64,000 nt of DNA from Methyloversatilis discipulorum (GTDB taxonomy: Bacteria; Pseudomonadota; Gammaproteobacteria; Burkholderiales; Rhodocyclaceae), in contig NZ_JADMJL010000043.1 in assembly GCF_018780585.1 (NCBI RefSeq), positions 1 to 64,000 on the forward strand. Reading direction: 5' to 3'. A model generated the notes under the pieces. It saw nothing but the letters and a program-made list of their open reading frames with translations. It was not told the DNA's origin and made no database searches. The first letter of the stretch is position 1; every line of letters starts with the position of its first letter. Positions 54,554 through 63,926 of the stretch are shown here, in pieces. The position numbers and the translations under genes were made by a program.

Positions 54554-55650
54554 GCCGCCTCCCCGTGCGCCGCCAGTTCACGCTTGCGCAGCGCCGACGG
54601 CCACAGCCCCGCCGGACGCCAGCGCATCACGACCACCAGCGCGATGCCGAACAGCAGCAGACGCAGCGATTCCGGATCGATCAGCACCTTGCCGAACAGC
54701 GTCTGCTGCAGCGGTACCGCCCCCCAGCGCAGCGCCTCCGGCAGCAGCGCGAGCAGCACCGCGCCAAGGATGACGCCGGCGATATTGCCCATGCCACCGA
54801 GCACCACCATGCACAGCACCATGATGGATTCGAGCAGGCCGAAGGACTCCGGGCTGACGAAGCCCTGGAAGCCGGCGAACAGGCCGCCGGCCACGCCGCC
54901 GAAGGTGGCGCCGAGGCCGAAAGCCAGCAGTTTCACGTTGCGCGTGTTGATGCCGCAGGCACGCGCGGCGACTTCGTCCTCGCGGATGGCGACCCAGGCG
55001 CGGCCCAGCCGCGAATCCTGCAGCCGCAGGCAGACGAAGATGACGAGCAGGGTCAGCGCGAGGAAGAAGTAATACTGCAGATGCACGCCGGGCACCATGA
55101 CGCCGAACAGTTCCAGCGGCCGGTTCAGCGCGTGGCCGCCGATCTGTGCGGCGGCGATGTTGTTGATGCCCTGCGGGCCGTTGGTGATGTTGGCCGGCGC
55201 GTTCAGGTTGTTCAGGAAGATGCGGATGATCTCGCCGAAGCCCAGTGTCACGATGGCCAGATAGTCGCCGCGCAGCTTCAGCGTCGGCGCGCCCAGCAGC
55301 ACGCCGAACAGGCCCGCGACCAGCGCGCCGAGCGGCAGCACCGCCCACACCGGCCAGCCTGGTGCGGCGGCGAAAACCTGCGGAAAGGCGATCGCCAAAT
55401 GCGGACTGGACAGCAGCGCATACAGATAGGCGCCGACCGCGTAGAAGGCGATGTAGCCGAGGTCGAGCAGGCCGGCGAAACCGACCACGATGTTCAGCCC
55501 GAGCGCCAGCATGATGTAGAGCAGCGCGAAATCGATGATGCGCACCCAGGAATTGCCGAAGCTGGCACCGACGACGAAGGGCAGCACGGCCAGTGCCACG
55601 CCGATCAGCACGACGCCCAGCCGGGCCTTCAGTTTCGGATCGACGCTCAT
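54550..55650 (-). CDS. livM: Branched-chain amino-acid ABC transporter permease LivM
   Basis: A 366-residue inner-membrane permease with about nine transmembrane helices and the LivM motifs LGLNIVVGFAGLLDLGYIAFYAVGAY, and GDYLAIVTLGFGEIIRI in the coupling region, both given as outlines. It forms the channel with LivH. It overlaps livH by four bases. Confidence 0.95.
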   Translation of the reverse strand: MSVDPKLKARLGVVLIGVALAVLPFVVGASFGNSWVRIIDFALLYIMLALGLNIVVGFAGLLDLGYIAFYAVGAYLYALLSSPHLAIAFPQVFAAAPGWPVWAVLPLGALVAGLFGVLLGAPTLKLRGDYLAIVTLGFGEIIRIFLNNLNAPANITNGPQGINNIAAAQIGGHALNRPLELFGVMVPGVHLQYYFFLALTLLVIFVCLRLQDSRLGRAWVAIREDEVAARACGINTRNVKLLAFGLGATFGGVAGGLFAGFQGFVSPESFGLLESIMVLCMVVLGGMGNIAGVILGAVLLALLPEALRWGAVPLQQTLFGKVLIDPESLRLLLFGIALVVVMRWRPAGLWPSALRKRELAAHGEAA

Positions 55651-56570
55651 GCCCGCTCCGCCACCTTTTCGCCCATCAGGCCCGACGGCCGGAACACCAG
55701 TACCAGGATGAGCACGAAGAAGGCGAACACGTCCTTGTAGTGGCTGCCGAGGAAGCCGCCGGTCAGGTCGCCGATGTAGCCGGCGGCCAGGCTTTCGATG
55801 ATGCCCAGCAGCAGCCCGCCCAGCATGGCGCCGCCGAGGTTGCCGATGCCGCCCAGCACCGCCGCGGTGAAGGCCTTCAGCCCGAGCATGAAGCCCATCG
55901 CGTAATGCGCGATCGAGTAGTTGGCCGCCACCATGACGCCGGCCACCGCGGCCAGTGCCGAGCCGAGTACGAAGGTAAAGGAAATGACGCGGTCGACATC
56001 CACGCCCATCAGCCGCGCCACGGCCGGGTTCTCGGCGGTGGCGCGCATCGCGCGGCCGAGCCGGGTGCGGGTGACCAGCCAGACCAGCGCCGCCATCAGT
56101 GCCGCCGCGGTAGCGATGATGATGATCTGCAGGTCGGTGATGGCGGCGCCGAGGAACTGGTGCGGTGCTGCCGGCAGCAGCGGTGGAAAGGTGTGGTAGT
56201 TGCGGCCCCAGCCGATCATGGCCAGCTGCTGCAGCACGATGGACACGCCGATGGCGGTGATTAGCGGCGCTAGCCGCGGGGCGTTGCGCAGCGGCCGGTA
56301 GGCGATGCGCTCTATCGTGAAACCGACCGTCATGCAGACCGGAATCGCGATCAGCAGGCCGCCGAGCACGACGACCGGGCCCGGCAGGCCGCTCGGCACC
56401 AGCAGGCCAATGGCGGTCAGCGCGGTCAGCGCGCCGATCATCACCACTTCGCCGTGGGCGAAATTGATCAGACCGAGAATGCCGTAGACCATCGTGTAGC
56501 CGAGGGCGACCAGCGCGTAGATGCTGCCGAGCACCAGACCGTTGATGATCTGCTGGATGAAGATGTCCAC
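55647..56570 (-). CDS. livH: Branched-chain amino-acid ABC transporter permease LivH
   Basis: A 307-residue inner-membrane permease with eight or so helices. Family motifs are YALVALGYTMVYGILGLINFAHGEV (outline) at the start and AENPAVARLMGVDVDR in the cytoplasmic coupling loop. It lies 133 bases after livK and is coupled by overlap to livM. Confidence 0.95.
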   Translation of the reverse strand: MDIFIQQIINGLVLGSIYALVALGYTMVYGILGLINFAHGEVVMIGALTALTAIGLLVPSGLPGPVVVLGGLLIAIPVCMTVGFTIERIAYRPLRNAPRLAPLITAIGVSIVLQQLAMIGWGRNYHTFPPLLPAAPHQFLGAAITDLQIIIIATAAALMAALVWLVTRTRLGRAMRATAENPAVARLMGVDVDRVISFTFVLGSALAAVAGVMVAANYSIAHYAMGFMLGLKAFTAAVLGGIGNLGGAMLGGLLLGIIESLAAGYIGDLTGGFLGSHYKDVFAFFVLILVLVFRPSGLMGEKVAERA

Positions 56571-56703
56571 GAGGTGTCGAGGGAGGAGCCGGGAGAAGAG
56601 GGAAGCGCCGGTCAGACGCCTGCGGTGCGCGCCGCCCGGCCCGGGGCCGGTGCGGACGCGCAGGACTGCATTGTGCCGCTCAGTGGGCTGTGCGGTCGGC
56701 CGT

Positions 56704-57906
56704 TCAGTTGTTCGGCTTGCCGCCCATCGTTTCGAGCGCCGACCACGCGCCGCCCTTCGCCTGGTAAAGCGTGACCGCGCCGTCCTTGATGTCGCCCTTC
56801 TCGTCGAACTGGATCTGCGCGCTCAGGCCGGGGTAGTTCAGCGCCGCCAGCGCCGGCAGGAATTTCGCCGTTTCGGTCGAGCCGACCTGCTTCATCGCCT
56901 CGGCCACCACGCGTACCGCGTCGTAGGCATAGGGGGCATAGAGCTGGATGTCGGTGTTGTACTTCGCCTTGTAGCGGTCGCGGAAGGCGGTGCCGCCGGC
57001 CATCTGGTCCAGTGGCACACCGGGCAGCGAGCAGTAGTGGCCTTCGGCGCCCTCGCCTGCCAGCTTGTGGAATTCCACCGTGCAGGCGCCGTCGCCGAAC
57101 AGCATCGGCGCGCTGATGCCCAGCGTCTTCAGCTGACGCGCCATCGGACCGGCCTGGGTGTCCATGCCGCCGTAGAACACGAGGTCGGGCTTGGTCGACT
57201 TCACCTTGGTCAGGATGGCGGCGAAGTCCGTTTCCTTGTCGGTCGTGTATTCGCGGGTGACCACCTCGGCGCCGGCGGCCTTGGCCGCCTTCTCGAACTC
57301 GTCGGCCAGGCCCTGACCGTAGGCGGTGCGGTCATCGATGATGGCGATCTTCTTCGCGCCCAGCTTGCTCGTGGCGAAGCTGCCGAGCACGCTGCCTTGC
57401 TGCACGTCGTCGGCGAACACCCGGAACGCCGTCTTGTAGCCCTGCCGCGTGTAGGTCGGATTGGTGGCGGACGGCGACACCTGGACGATGCCCGCGTCGT
57501 GATAGATGCGCGACGCCGGAATCGTCGTGCCGCTGTTCAGATGACCGATCACCGCGTGCACGCGGGCATCGGCCAGCTTCTGCGCCACCGTGGTGCCCTG
57601 ACGCGGATCGGCCTGGTCGTCCTCGCCCAGCAGTTCGAACTTCGCCACCTTGCCGCCGATCAGGATCTTCTCGGCATTCAGGTCGTCGATGGCCAGCCGG
57701 GCGCCATTCTCGTTGTCCTTGCCGAGGTGGGCCTGCGGACCGGTCAGCGGTGCCACATGACCGAGGCGGATGGTGATCGTGGCCTCGCCGGCATCGGCGG
57801 TCGCGGCCGGCACGGCGGCCTCTTCCTTCGGACCGCAGGCGGCGAGCAGGCAGGCCGACAGGGCCACGAGTGCGGACAGCGGGCGCGACGGGGTGATCAG
57901 GGTCAT
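56704..57906 (-). CDS. livK: Branched-chain amino-acid binding lipoprotein LivK/LivJ-type
   Basis: A 400-residue substrate-binding protein of the Leu/Ile/Val family with a lipobox (LAAC, Cys24), so it is membrane-tethered rather than free. Marks are IRLGHVAPLTGPQAHLGKDNENGARLAIDD (outline), VIGHLNSGTTIPAS and a GYKTAFRVFADDVQQG segment. The presence of LivG/F/H/M downstream makes leucine-type amino acids the likely ligand; other branched or polar ligands are possible. GGAG precedes the ATG at 57906. It is the first gene of the operon, just after a strong terminator. Confidence 0.92.
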   Translation of the reverse strand: MTLITPSRPLSALVALSACLLAACGPKEEAAVPAATADAGEATITIRLGHVAPLTGPQAHLGKDNENGARLAIDDLNAEKILIGGKVAKFELLGEDDQADPRQGTTVAQKLADARVHAVIGHLNSGTTIPASRIYHDAGIVQVSPSATNPTYTRQGYKTAFRVFADDVQQGSVLGSFATSKLGAKKIAIIDDRTAYGQGLADEFEKAAKAAGAEVVTREYTTDKETDFAAILTKVKSTKPDLVFYGGMDTQAGPMARQLKTLGISAPMLFGDGACTVEFHKLAGEGAEGHYCSLPGVPLDQMAGGTAFRDRYKAKYNTDIQLYAPYAYDAVRVVAEAMKQVGSTETAKFLPALAALNYPGLSAQIQFDEKGDIKDGAVTLYQAKGGAWSALETMGGKPNN

Positions 57907-57994
57907 GTGGAATCTCCGCAAGGGACTGAAAAGGTTGTCAGCCCCGGATTTTGCGGGCGGGCGCCCGGAGCGTCAATTTGGATGCGGCAGAAAC

Positions 57995-58030
57995 GACGAT
58001 GCCGGTGCGCACAAGCGCACCGGCATCGTC
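57995..58030 (-). terminator. Strong hairpin terminator after the PEP-CTERM gene
   Basis: A perfect 16-bp stem with a four-base loop: arms 57995-58010 and 58015-58030, inner bases GGTGCGC/GCGCACC. It lies 22 bases after the minus-strand stop and is followed in that direction by GTTTCTGCC, a short T run. It separates the PEP-CTERM gene from livK. Confidence 0.8.
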
Positions 58031-58052
58031 AGTCTGCATCAACGAACGGCAA

Positions 58053-59237
58053 TCAGCGCGCCATGCGGCGACGCGCGGCGGCAATCAGGCCGAGACCGGC
58101 GAGGAACATCGCGTAGGTTTCCGGCTCAGGAACCGGCACCGTCACGACGATGGGGTTCTGCGACATCGACACCGGGCCGGTCTCGCTGAAGGTGAGGCCG
58201 GTCACGAAGGCGGTCGGGTTCAGCGGGTCGAGCGCTGCGCCCTCCTCGATGCCGAGGATGCGGAAGCGGGTGACCGCCTCGGCAAAGGTGAAGGTGACGC
58301 CGCCGGTCAGCACGTCGCCGCTGGCCACCCATGCTTCGCCGTTCCACAGCCACAGGTCGTACAGGCCGTCACCGAAGGTCGGCAGCAGCACCGAAGTGAT
58401 CGACGGACCGCTGTTGACGATGTAGTCGTAGCCGACGGCGATGTCCGGATCGATGAACACCGGCGTTCCGGCGGTCACGTTGAAGTCGAAGTTCCAGCCC
58501 TCGTCACTGGCCACCGGCATCAGCGGGTTGGAGGCGGAGGAGCCCGGCAGCTGACCATTGCGGATCGCGAACGACCACAGGCCGGCTTCGCCGCCTGCCA
58601 CATTGGTGGTGTGCTGCAGGTTCAGCACGTCGCCGGTGCGCGAACCGGGCAGCGTCAGGTAATTGACGCCGTCGCCGGCGTCGTAGCCGGCCTGCGCCGG
58701 AATGCCGCCCAGGCCGTTCGAACCGCCGCTGGCGTTACCGGTGGTCCATTCCAGTCGCTCGTAACGGAAGTCGACGTCGAAGTCGCCGCCGCCTTGATTG
58801 CGCAGCACCAGCTGGAAGCTGTTGGTCTTGTCGGTCGCGCCACTGTAGTAGCCGACGGAATCCCAGGTCACGGCCAGTGTGTTGGCGTTCGGCGAGTGGA
58901 TCCAGACGTTGCCCACGGTGCGCGTGTCGACGTCACCCCAGAAGGGCGCAATCATCGGCTGGCTGGTGATTGGGAAGGGATCCGGCGTGTAGGCACCGAT
59001 CGCCGACAGGAAACTGATGTTGCCGTTGTTGTTGACGACGAAGTTGCTGAAGGTCTGGCCGAAGAAGTTGATGTCGAACGGCAGCGGCAGCTGGTTGGTC
59101 GATTCGTCGTCATTGGCCGCCAGGAACTGCGAGCCGTAGATATTCTCACCGACGCCGAAGGTGAGCATCGAAACAGCCTGCGCGCCGCCGGACAGCGTGG
59201 CGATCAGCGCGGGCAGGAGAAGGGTGCGGAATTTCAT
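58053..59237 (-). CDS. PEP-CTERM sorted protein with a NIDO-like domain
   Basis: A 394-residue exported protein. Residues 1-21 are a signal peptide (GGAQAV). Residues about 40-215 resemble a NIDO (nidogen-like) adhesion domain (FFGQTFSNFVVNNNGNISF, IAPFWGDVD). The C-terminus is a PEP-CTERM sorting signal: VPEPETYAMFLAGLGLIAA then a basic ARRR. Such proteins are cleaved by an exosortase and joined to the exopolysaccharide surface layer or floc matrix. No exosortase gene lies in the window. A sigma-54 promoter stands 34 bases upstream of the ATG. Confidence 0.92.
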   Translation of the reverse strand: MKFRTLLLPALIATLSGGAQAVSMLTFGVGENIYGSQFLAANDDESTNQLPLPFDINFFGQTFSNFVVNNNGNISFLSAIGAYTPDPFPITSQPMIAPFWGDVDTRTVGNVWIHSPNANTLAVTWDSVGYYSGATDKTNSFQLVLRNQGGGDFDVDFRYERLEWTTGNASGGSNGLGGIPAQAGYDAGDGVNYLTLPGSRTGDVLNLQHTTNVAGGEAGLWSFAIRNGQLPGSSASNPLMPVASDEGWNFDFNVTAGTPVFIDPDIAVGYDYIVNSGPSITSVLLPTFGDGLYDLWLWNGEAWVASGDVLTGGVTFTFAEAVTRFRILGIEEGAALDPLNPTAFVTGLTFSETGPVSMSQNPIVVTVPVPEPETYAMFLAGLGLIAAARRRMAR

Positions 59238-59270
59238 CTGTAACGCTCCGGTAATGTTCGACCGGGCGTC

Positions 59271-59286
59271 AGCAAGTCATGTGCCA
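59271..59286 (-). promoter_or_regulatory. Sigma-54 promoter of the PEP-CTERM gene
   Basis: On the minus strand TGGCAC (59286-59281), five bases, TTGCT (59275-59271) matches the -24/-12 sigma-54 consensus exactly at the core positions, 34 bases from the ATG. The gap 59238-59490 contains no gene. PEP-CTERM genes elsewhere are driven by RpoN with the PrsK/PrsR two-component pair. Confidence 0.8.
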
Positions 59287-59490
59287 AAACGTATGACTTT
59301 AGTATTAGTCCTTTCGGATCATCGACCTACGGCATATGGCGGCGGCACGCCGTTTCAGCGGTGTAAGGCGGGCCGACACGACCGCCCTGAAGTGCCTAGC
59401 ACAACGCCGATCGAAACGGCCGCACGCGGCCCCCTGTCAGCTGAAGCAATGCGTGACGCGGGTCACGGCTGACGCATTGCGCGTGAGCGC

Positions 59491-60420
59491 TCAGCTACGC
59501 ACCTTGTCGCCGGCCGGCAGCGGGCCCAGCCCGCCCTCTTCGCGCACGTCGTCCGGCAGGCGTTCGCGCAGATCGCTGATGATGCCGAGCGCAGCCATCA
59601 GCTTCAGGATGTAGAAGGTGACGTCGATTTCGTACCAGGCGAAGCCGGCACGCGCGCTGGCGCCGTAGCGGTGGTGATTGTTGTGCCAGCCGCCGCCGAA
59701 GGTGAGCAGCGCCAGCAGCGGGCGGTTCACCGAGTCGTCGTCGGTGTCGTAGCGGCGGTAGCCGCCCGGCATGAAGCGGAAGTGACCGACCGAATTGACC
59801 ATGGACACCGTCTGTACGCCGAGCGCGGTGGGCAGGAAGAAGCCCCACATCAGCGCCGCACCGCCGCTGACGGTCGGGCCGAACGCACCGGCCTGCGCCA
59901 GCAGCCAGATGAAGAAGGCGCCGGACAGCATGAGCAGCGTGTAGTGCTTGTTCACCCAGAGGATTTCCGGGTAGCGCGCGAAATCGGGCACGACGTCGAG
60001 GTCGGTGTCCTTGTAGCGCTCGCACCAGACCCAGCCGACGTGCGAATGGAACAGGCCATGCTGGCGCGGCGAGATCGGATCGTCCGGCGTTTCGACGTTC
60101 TGGTGGTGGTGGCGGTGCACCGACGCCCACCACAGTGGACCGTGCTGGCCGCACTGCGAAGCGATCACCGCGAGGATGAACTGCACCGGGCGTGAGCACT
60201 TGAAGGCGCGGTGCGAGAAGTAGCGGTGGTAGATGCCTTCGACGCCGAACATGCGCAGCGCGTAGCTCGCCAGCGCCAGCCACACCAGAGGCCAGGTCGG
60301 CGGATAGACGAAAGGCGTGGCGATCGCGGCAGCGAACAGGATGACGTAGCGCACCCGTGTCTGGTTGATCGACTCGGTGACCTGCTTGCCGTACTGCGTG
60401 CGGGACGCTGCTGCGCTCAT
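59491..60420 (-). CDS. Delta-9 acyl-CoA desaturase-like fatty acid desaturase
   Basis: A 309-residue membrane di-iron desaturase with three histidine boxes: HRYFSH (65-70), HRHHH (102-106) and HNNHH (246-250), and four likely transmembrane helices. The pattern and length fit the acyl-CoA delta-9 (OLE1-like) class. It introduces a double bond in membrane acyl chains, typically under cold or oxygenated conditions. GAGAAGG is about 12 bases before the ATG at 60420. Confidence 0.9.
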   Translation of the reverse strand: MSAAASRTQYGKQVTESINQTRVRYVILFAAAIATPFVYPPTWPLVWLALASYALRMFGVEGIYHRYFSHRAFKCSRPVQFILAVIASQCGQHGPLWWASVHRHHHQNVETPDDPISPRQHGLFHSHVGWVWCERYKDTDLDVVPDFARYPEILWVNKHYTLLMLSGAFFIWLLAQAGAFGPTVSGGAALMWGFFLPTALGVQTVSMVNSVGHFRFMPGGYRRYDTDDDSVNRPLLALLTFGGGWHNNHHRYGASARAGFAWYEIDVTFYILKLMAALGIISDLRERLPDDVREEGGLGPLPAGDKVRS

Positions 60421-60528
60421 GCTCGACCTTCTCCGGGAAAAGGATGCCGAGCGCGAGTCTAGCAAGCGGGGTATTGCAGCCGATGCGTCGAATACAGCCG
60501 CCCCTTGCCCCCAATTCGCCGGGTGAAC

Positions 60529-60554
60529 GAAAAAGCCGGCCATGTGGCCGGCTC
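60529..60554 (-). terminator. Rho-independent terminator after the cytochrome c gene
   Basis: On the minus strand AGCCGGCCA pairs with TGGCCGGCT around a two-base loop, and the stem runs into TTTT then TCG. It lies 22 bases after the cytochrome c stop. Confidence 0.88.
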
Positions 60555-60575
60555 TTCCCGTACGCGACAGCGTGC

Positions 60576-60905
60576 TTACTTGGCGCCGCCGAGCACCCAG
60601 GCTGCCAGCGTCTTGGCATCGGCGTCCGACAGACCCGGCTGCGCCGGCATCGGCATCGGGCCACCCCAGGACGGCTTGGTGCCGGCCGGCGTGCCGGCCT
60701 TGATGAAGGCGGCGACCTTCGCTTCGGCGTCCTTCTGGCCGGCGTACTTCTTCGCGACAGCCTGGTAGCCCGGGCCGATCTTCATGTCGGCGCCCTGCGA
60801 ATGACAGGCCAGACAGCCCTTGGCGGTGGCCAGGTCCTTGCTGGCGAAAGCCGGCGCGCTCACGAGCGCTGCGGCGCAGACGACGGCGGAAATCAGGGTT
60901 TTCAT
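60576..60905 (-). CDS. Class I cytochrome c (c5/c551-like)
   Basis: A 109-residue periplasmic electron carrier: signal peptide (1-22, PAFAS), haem-binding CLACH (31-35) and a distal methionine in the GGPMPMPAQPGLSD loop (about residues 83-85). The C-terminal helix reads SDADAKTLAAWVL. It is likely an electron donor to an oxidase or peroxidase. It is a single gene with its own terminator. Confidence 0.92.
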   Translation of the reverse strand: MKTLISAVVCAAALVSAPAFASKDLATAKGCLACHSQGADMKIGPGYQAVAKKYAGQKDAEAKVAAFIKAGTPAGTKPSWGGPMPMPAQPGLSDADAKTLAAWVLGGAK

Positions 60906-61083
60906 GGTGTTCCTCGACGGAGTGGTTGATCCAACGTTCAGTGGGTCGCGGGGCCGGGCAGATCCGGCGCAGGCTCGGCGGCGCGGCCCGCAAGTCTAAG
61001 CCAGCCGACAGCGGGTGAACAAGAGCGTGCCGTGCAGCCTGCCCCGGATACAACGACGGCCAGCCGCCGCACGTTGACCGGGA

Positions 61084-61959
61084 TCAGCGCACTGACGTTC
61101 GCCGCCAGCCCAAGCTGAGCGCCGTACCGACCAGGATGATGACGGTGCTCGCCAGCATCGCCAGCGTCGGCCGCTCGTCGAACAGCAGATGGCCCCACAG
61201 CATGGCGAAGGGCGGGATCAGGAAGGTGACGCTCAACGCCTGCGTCGCCCCCATGCGGCCGATCAGGCGGAAATACAGCGCGTTGGCCAGTGCGGTTGAC
61301 ACCAGGCCGAGCACCGCTACCGCCAGCAAGGGGCGCCAGGAGGGAAGATGATCGGGCAGGGACGCCAGCGCCCACGGCAGCAGCAGCAGCGCCCCGACCA
61401 GCGAAATGCCGGTGGCCACGGCCGACGGATGCACGTCGTGCAACTGGCGTCGCACCCACTGCACGCACAGGCCGTAGGAGGCCGACGCGATCAGCCCGAG
61501 CGCCACCGCGTCCAGTCCGACCTTGAGTCCGCCGACCTCACGCAGGCCCGCCAGCAGCACGACGCCGGCAAACCCGAGCAGCAGGCCCAGCTGCTTCGGG
61601 CGCGACAGCGCCTCACGCCACACCCACACGCCGAGCAGCGCCGAAAAGAGCGGAGAGGTCGCGTTCAGCACCGCGGCAAAGCCGGCGCTGGAGCGCATGA
61701 CCGTCTCGGCGAACAGCACGAAGGGCAGCGCTGTGCTGCCGGCTCCGGTCAGCAGCAGCCATCCGCTCACCCGACGACGCTGGCCTGCAGCAACGTCGCG
61801 CAAGGGGCAGCCAAAAAGCGCCAGCAGGGCTATCGACGCCAGCGCAAGACGCAGCCCGACGGTCAGCGGCAGACCCAGTTCGGGGATGGCGACACGGTAA
61901 AGCGCGAAGGACGCGCCCCAGATCAGCGCCAGCAGCAGGAATTCGACACGGGTGCGCAC
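61084..61959 (-). CDS. EamA/DMT-family transporter
   Basis: A 291-residue membrane protein with ten helices in two EamA repeats. [32 protein letters not shown] (outline) starts the first, and [19 protein letters not shown] the second. It probably exports an amino acid or metabolite; the substrate is unknown. The start is taken as GTG at 61959, where the first helix begins; no clear ribosome site supports it. It is divergent from cobT. Confidence 0.85.
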   Translation of the reverse strand: MRTRVEFLLLALIWGASFALYRVAIPELGLPLTVGLRLALASIALLALFGCPLRDVAAGQRRRVSGWLLLTGAGSTALPFVLFAETVMRSSAGFAAVLNATSPLFSALLGVWVWREALSRPKQLGLLLGFAGVVLLAGLREVGGLKVGLDAVALGLIASASYGLCVQWVRRQLHDVHPSAVATGISLVGALLLLPWALASLPDHLPSWRPLLAVAVLGLVSTALANALYFRLIGRMGATQALSVTFLIPPFAMLWGHLLFDERPTLAMLASTVIILVGTALSLGWRRTSVR

Positions 61960-62058
61960 GGCGGAGCGAGGTCGAGGCGGGCCGCCATTGTCGCCGGCCG
62001 ACGCCCGGCCCGCCAGCCGGCTAAACTGCCGGCCTGCATCTGCTGCCGCTGGAACATC

Positions 62059-63108
62059 ATGACGCCCCGCTTCGACCTCGCCCCGCCCGCCCCGGACCTG
62101 TCCGCCCCGCTGCAGGCCTGCCTCGACAACAAGACCAAGCCGCTCGGCGCGCTTGGCCGGCTGGAGGCGCTGGCACTGCAGGTCGGTCAGGTTCTGGGCT
62201 CGACCGCACCCGAGCCGGGCCGGCCGCACCTGCTGGTGTGCGCCGGCGATCACGGCACGCTGCGCGACGCGCGCGGCCGCGGCCTGTCGGCCTACCCGGC
62301 CGACGTGACCTGGCAGATGGTCGAGAACTTCCTCGCTGGCGGCGCCGCCATCAACGTGCTGGCGCGTGAGGGCGGCATGGCGCTGCACATCGCCGACTGC
62401 GGTGTGGCGCACGACTTCGGCCTGCGCGACGGCCTGATTGACGCCAAGGTGGCGCACGGCACCGCCAGCTGGTTCGACGGCCCGGCGATGACGCCAGCGC
62501 AGTGCGCGCAGGCGCTGGACAACGGCGCCCGCATCGCCCGCGACATCGCGGCCGGTGGCGCTCGTGTGCTCGGTTTCGGCGAAATGGGCATAGGCAATAC
62601 CGCGTCCGCCTCGCTGATCACACATCTGCTGACCGGTGCTGCGATGGACGACTGCGTCGGCCGCGGCACCGGTCTGGGCGACGCCGCGCTGGCCGACAAG
62701 AAGCGCGTGCTGGCCGGACTGGCGGCCGGCTACGACGGTCCGCGCGACGCGTTTTCGGTGCTCGCCGCCTTCGGCGGCTTCGAGATCGCGACCCTGGCCG
62801 GCGCCATGCTGGGCGCCGCGCAATCGCGCATGCTGCTGCTGATCGACGGCTTCATCAGTTCGGCCGCCGCGCTGGTCGCGCAGGCGCACGCGCCGGCGCT
62901 GCGCCACTACTGCGTGTTCTCGCACCGCTCGCAGGAGCGCGGCCATGCCATCCAGCTCGAGCACATGCAGGCGCTGCCCCTGCTCGACCTCGACCTGCGC
63001 CTGGGCGAAGGCACCGGGGCCGCGCTGGCCTGGCCGCTGGTCCGCGCCGCCGCCGCCATCCTGCGTGACATGGCCAGTTTCGAGTCGGCCGGCGTGTCGA
63101 AGGCGTGA
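62059..63108 (+). CDS. cobT: Nicotinate-nucleotide--dimethylbenzimidazole phosphoribosyltransferase
   Basis: A 349-residue enzyme that activates dimethylbenzimidazole as alpha-ribazole phosphate for the lower ligand of cobalamin. The catalytic Glu317 lies in [13 protein letters not shown]. Other marks are [33 protein letters not shown] and [12 protein letters not shown]. It is followed 31 bases later by cobS. No cobalamin riboswitch was recognised upstream. Confidence 0.95.
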   Translation: MTPRFDLAPPAPDLSAPLQACLDNKTKPLGALGRLEALALQVGQVLGSTAPEPGRPHLLVCAGDHGTLRDARGRGLSAYPADVTWQMVENFLAGGAAINVLAREGGMALHIADCGVAHDFGLRDGLIDAKVAHGTASWFDGPAMTPAQCAQALDNGARIARDIAAGGARVLGFGEMGIGNTASASLITHLLTGAAMDDCVGRGTGLGDAALADKKRVLAGLAAGYDGPRDAFSVLAAFGGFEIATLAGAMLGAAQSRMLLLIDGFISSAAALVAQAHAPALRHYCVFSHRSQERGHAIQLEHMQALPLLDLDLRLGEGTGAALAWPLVRAAAAILRDMASFESAGVSKA

Positions 63109-63139
63109 AGGACACGCCGGGCACCACGGTGACACGCCG

Positions 63140-63904
63140 ATGATCCGCCGCGAACTCGAACTGTTCTTCAACGCGCTGCGCTTCTTCACGCGGCTGCCGG
63201 TGCCGGCCTGGGTCGGCTGGTCGAATGAGCTGATGAACGCCAGCGCGCGCTGGTTTCCGGCGGTGGGCTGGGTGGTCGGCGCCGCCGGCGCCGCGGTGTT
63301 GTGGGGGACCGGGCAGGTACTGCCGGCCGCACTCGCCGTCGTGCTGTCGACGGCAGTGACGATACGACTGACCGGCGCCTTCCACGAGGACGGCTGGGGC
63401 GACGTGTGCGATGGCTTCGGCGGCGGCTGGTCGCGCGAACAGATCCTGACCATCATGAAGGACTCGCGCATCGGCGCCTACGGCGCCCTCGGCATCGTGC
63501 TCATGCTGGCGGGCAAGCTGGCGGCGCTGTCCGCGTTGCCGCTGGCGAGCGCGGTCATCGCGCTGCTGGTCGCGCATCCGCTGTCACGGCTGTGCGCGAC
63601 CGCGCTGATCTACTTGATGCGCTATGCGCGTGACGAAGACCCGGACGGCGTATCGCGCGCCAAACCGCTGGCAGTGAAGCTGTCGGGTGGCGGCATGCTG
63701 TGGGCAGCACTGTGCGGTCTGGCACCGCTGGCGCTGCTCGCACCGGTACAGATCGCTCTGGTGACCGGGCTCGCGCTGCTCGTCACCGCCGTCGCTGCGC
63801 GCCACTTCCAGCGCCGCATCGGCGGCTACACCGGCGACTGTCTGGGGGCCGCGCAGCAGCTGACGGAGCTGGCCGTGTATGTGGCGCTGTGCGCGCGGAT
63901 CTGA
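63140..63904 (+). CDS. cobS: Adenosylcobinamide-GDP ribazoletransferase (cobalamin synthase)
   Basis: A 254-residue integral membrane enzyme that joins adenosylcobinamide-GDP to alpha-ribazole (phosphate) to finish cobalamin. Marks are FFTRLPVP near the start and the hydrophilic [12 protein letters not shown] (81-92), with about six membrane helices. It is downstream of cobT in the same direction, probably co-transcribed. cobC and cobU are not in the window. Confidence 0.95.
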   Translation: MIRRELELFFNALRFFTRLPVPAWVGWSNELMNASARWFPAVGWVVGAAGAAVLWGTGQVLPAALAVVLSTAVTIRLTGAFHEDGWGDVCDGFGGGWSREQILTIMKDSRIGAYGALGIVLMLAGKLAALSALPLASAVIALLVAHPLSRLCATALIYLMRYARDEDPDGVSRAKPLAVKLSGGGMLWAALCGLAPLALLAPVQIALVTGLALLVTAVAARHFQRRIGGYTGDCLGAAQQLTELAVYVALCARI

Positions 63905-63926
63905 CCGCGGTTCGGCTTGGTGGTGG

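Noticed and set aside
59295-59310. GACT-N8-AGTC inverted repeat as activator site of the PEP-CTERM promoter
   Set aside because: Arms of four bases are too short and it lies only about nine bases from the -24 element, too near for an enhancer.
61960-62058. Possible cobalamin riboswitch before cobT
   Set aside because: The gap is only about 100 bases and shows no B12-box-like pattern; it is too short for the aptamer.
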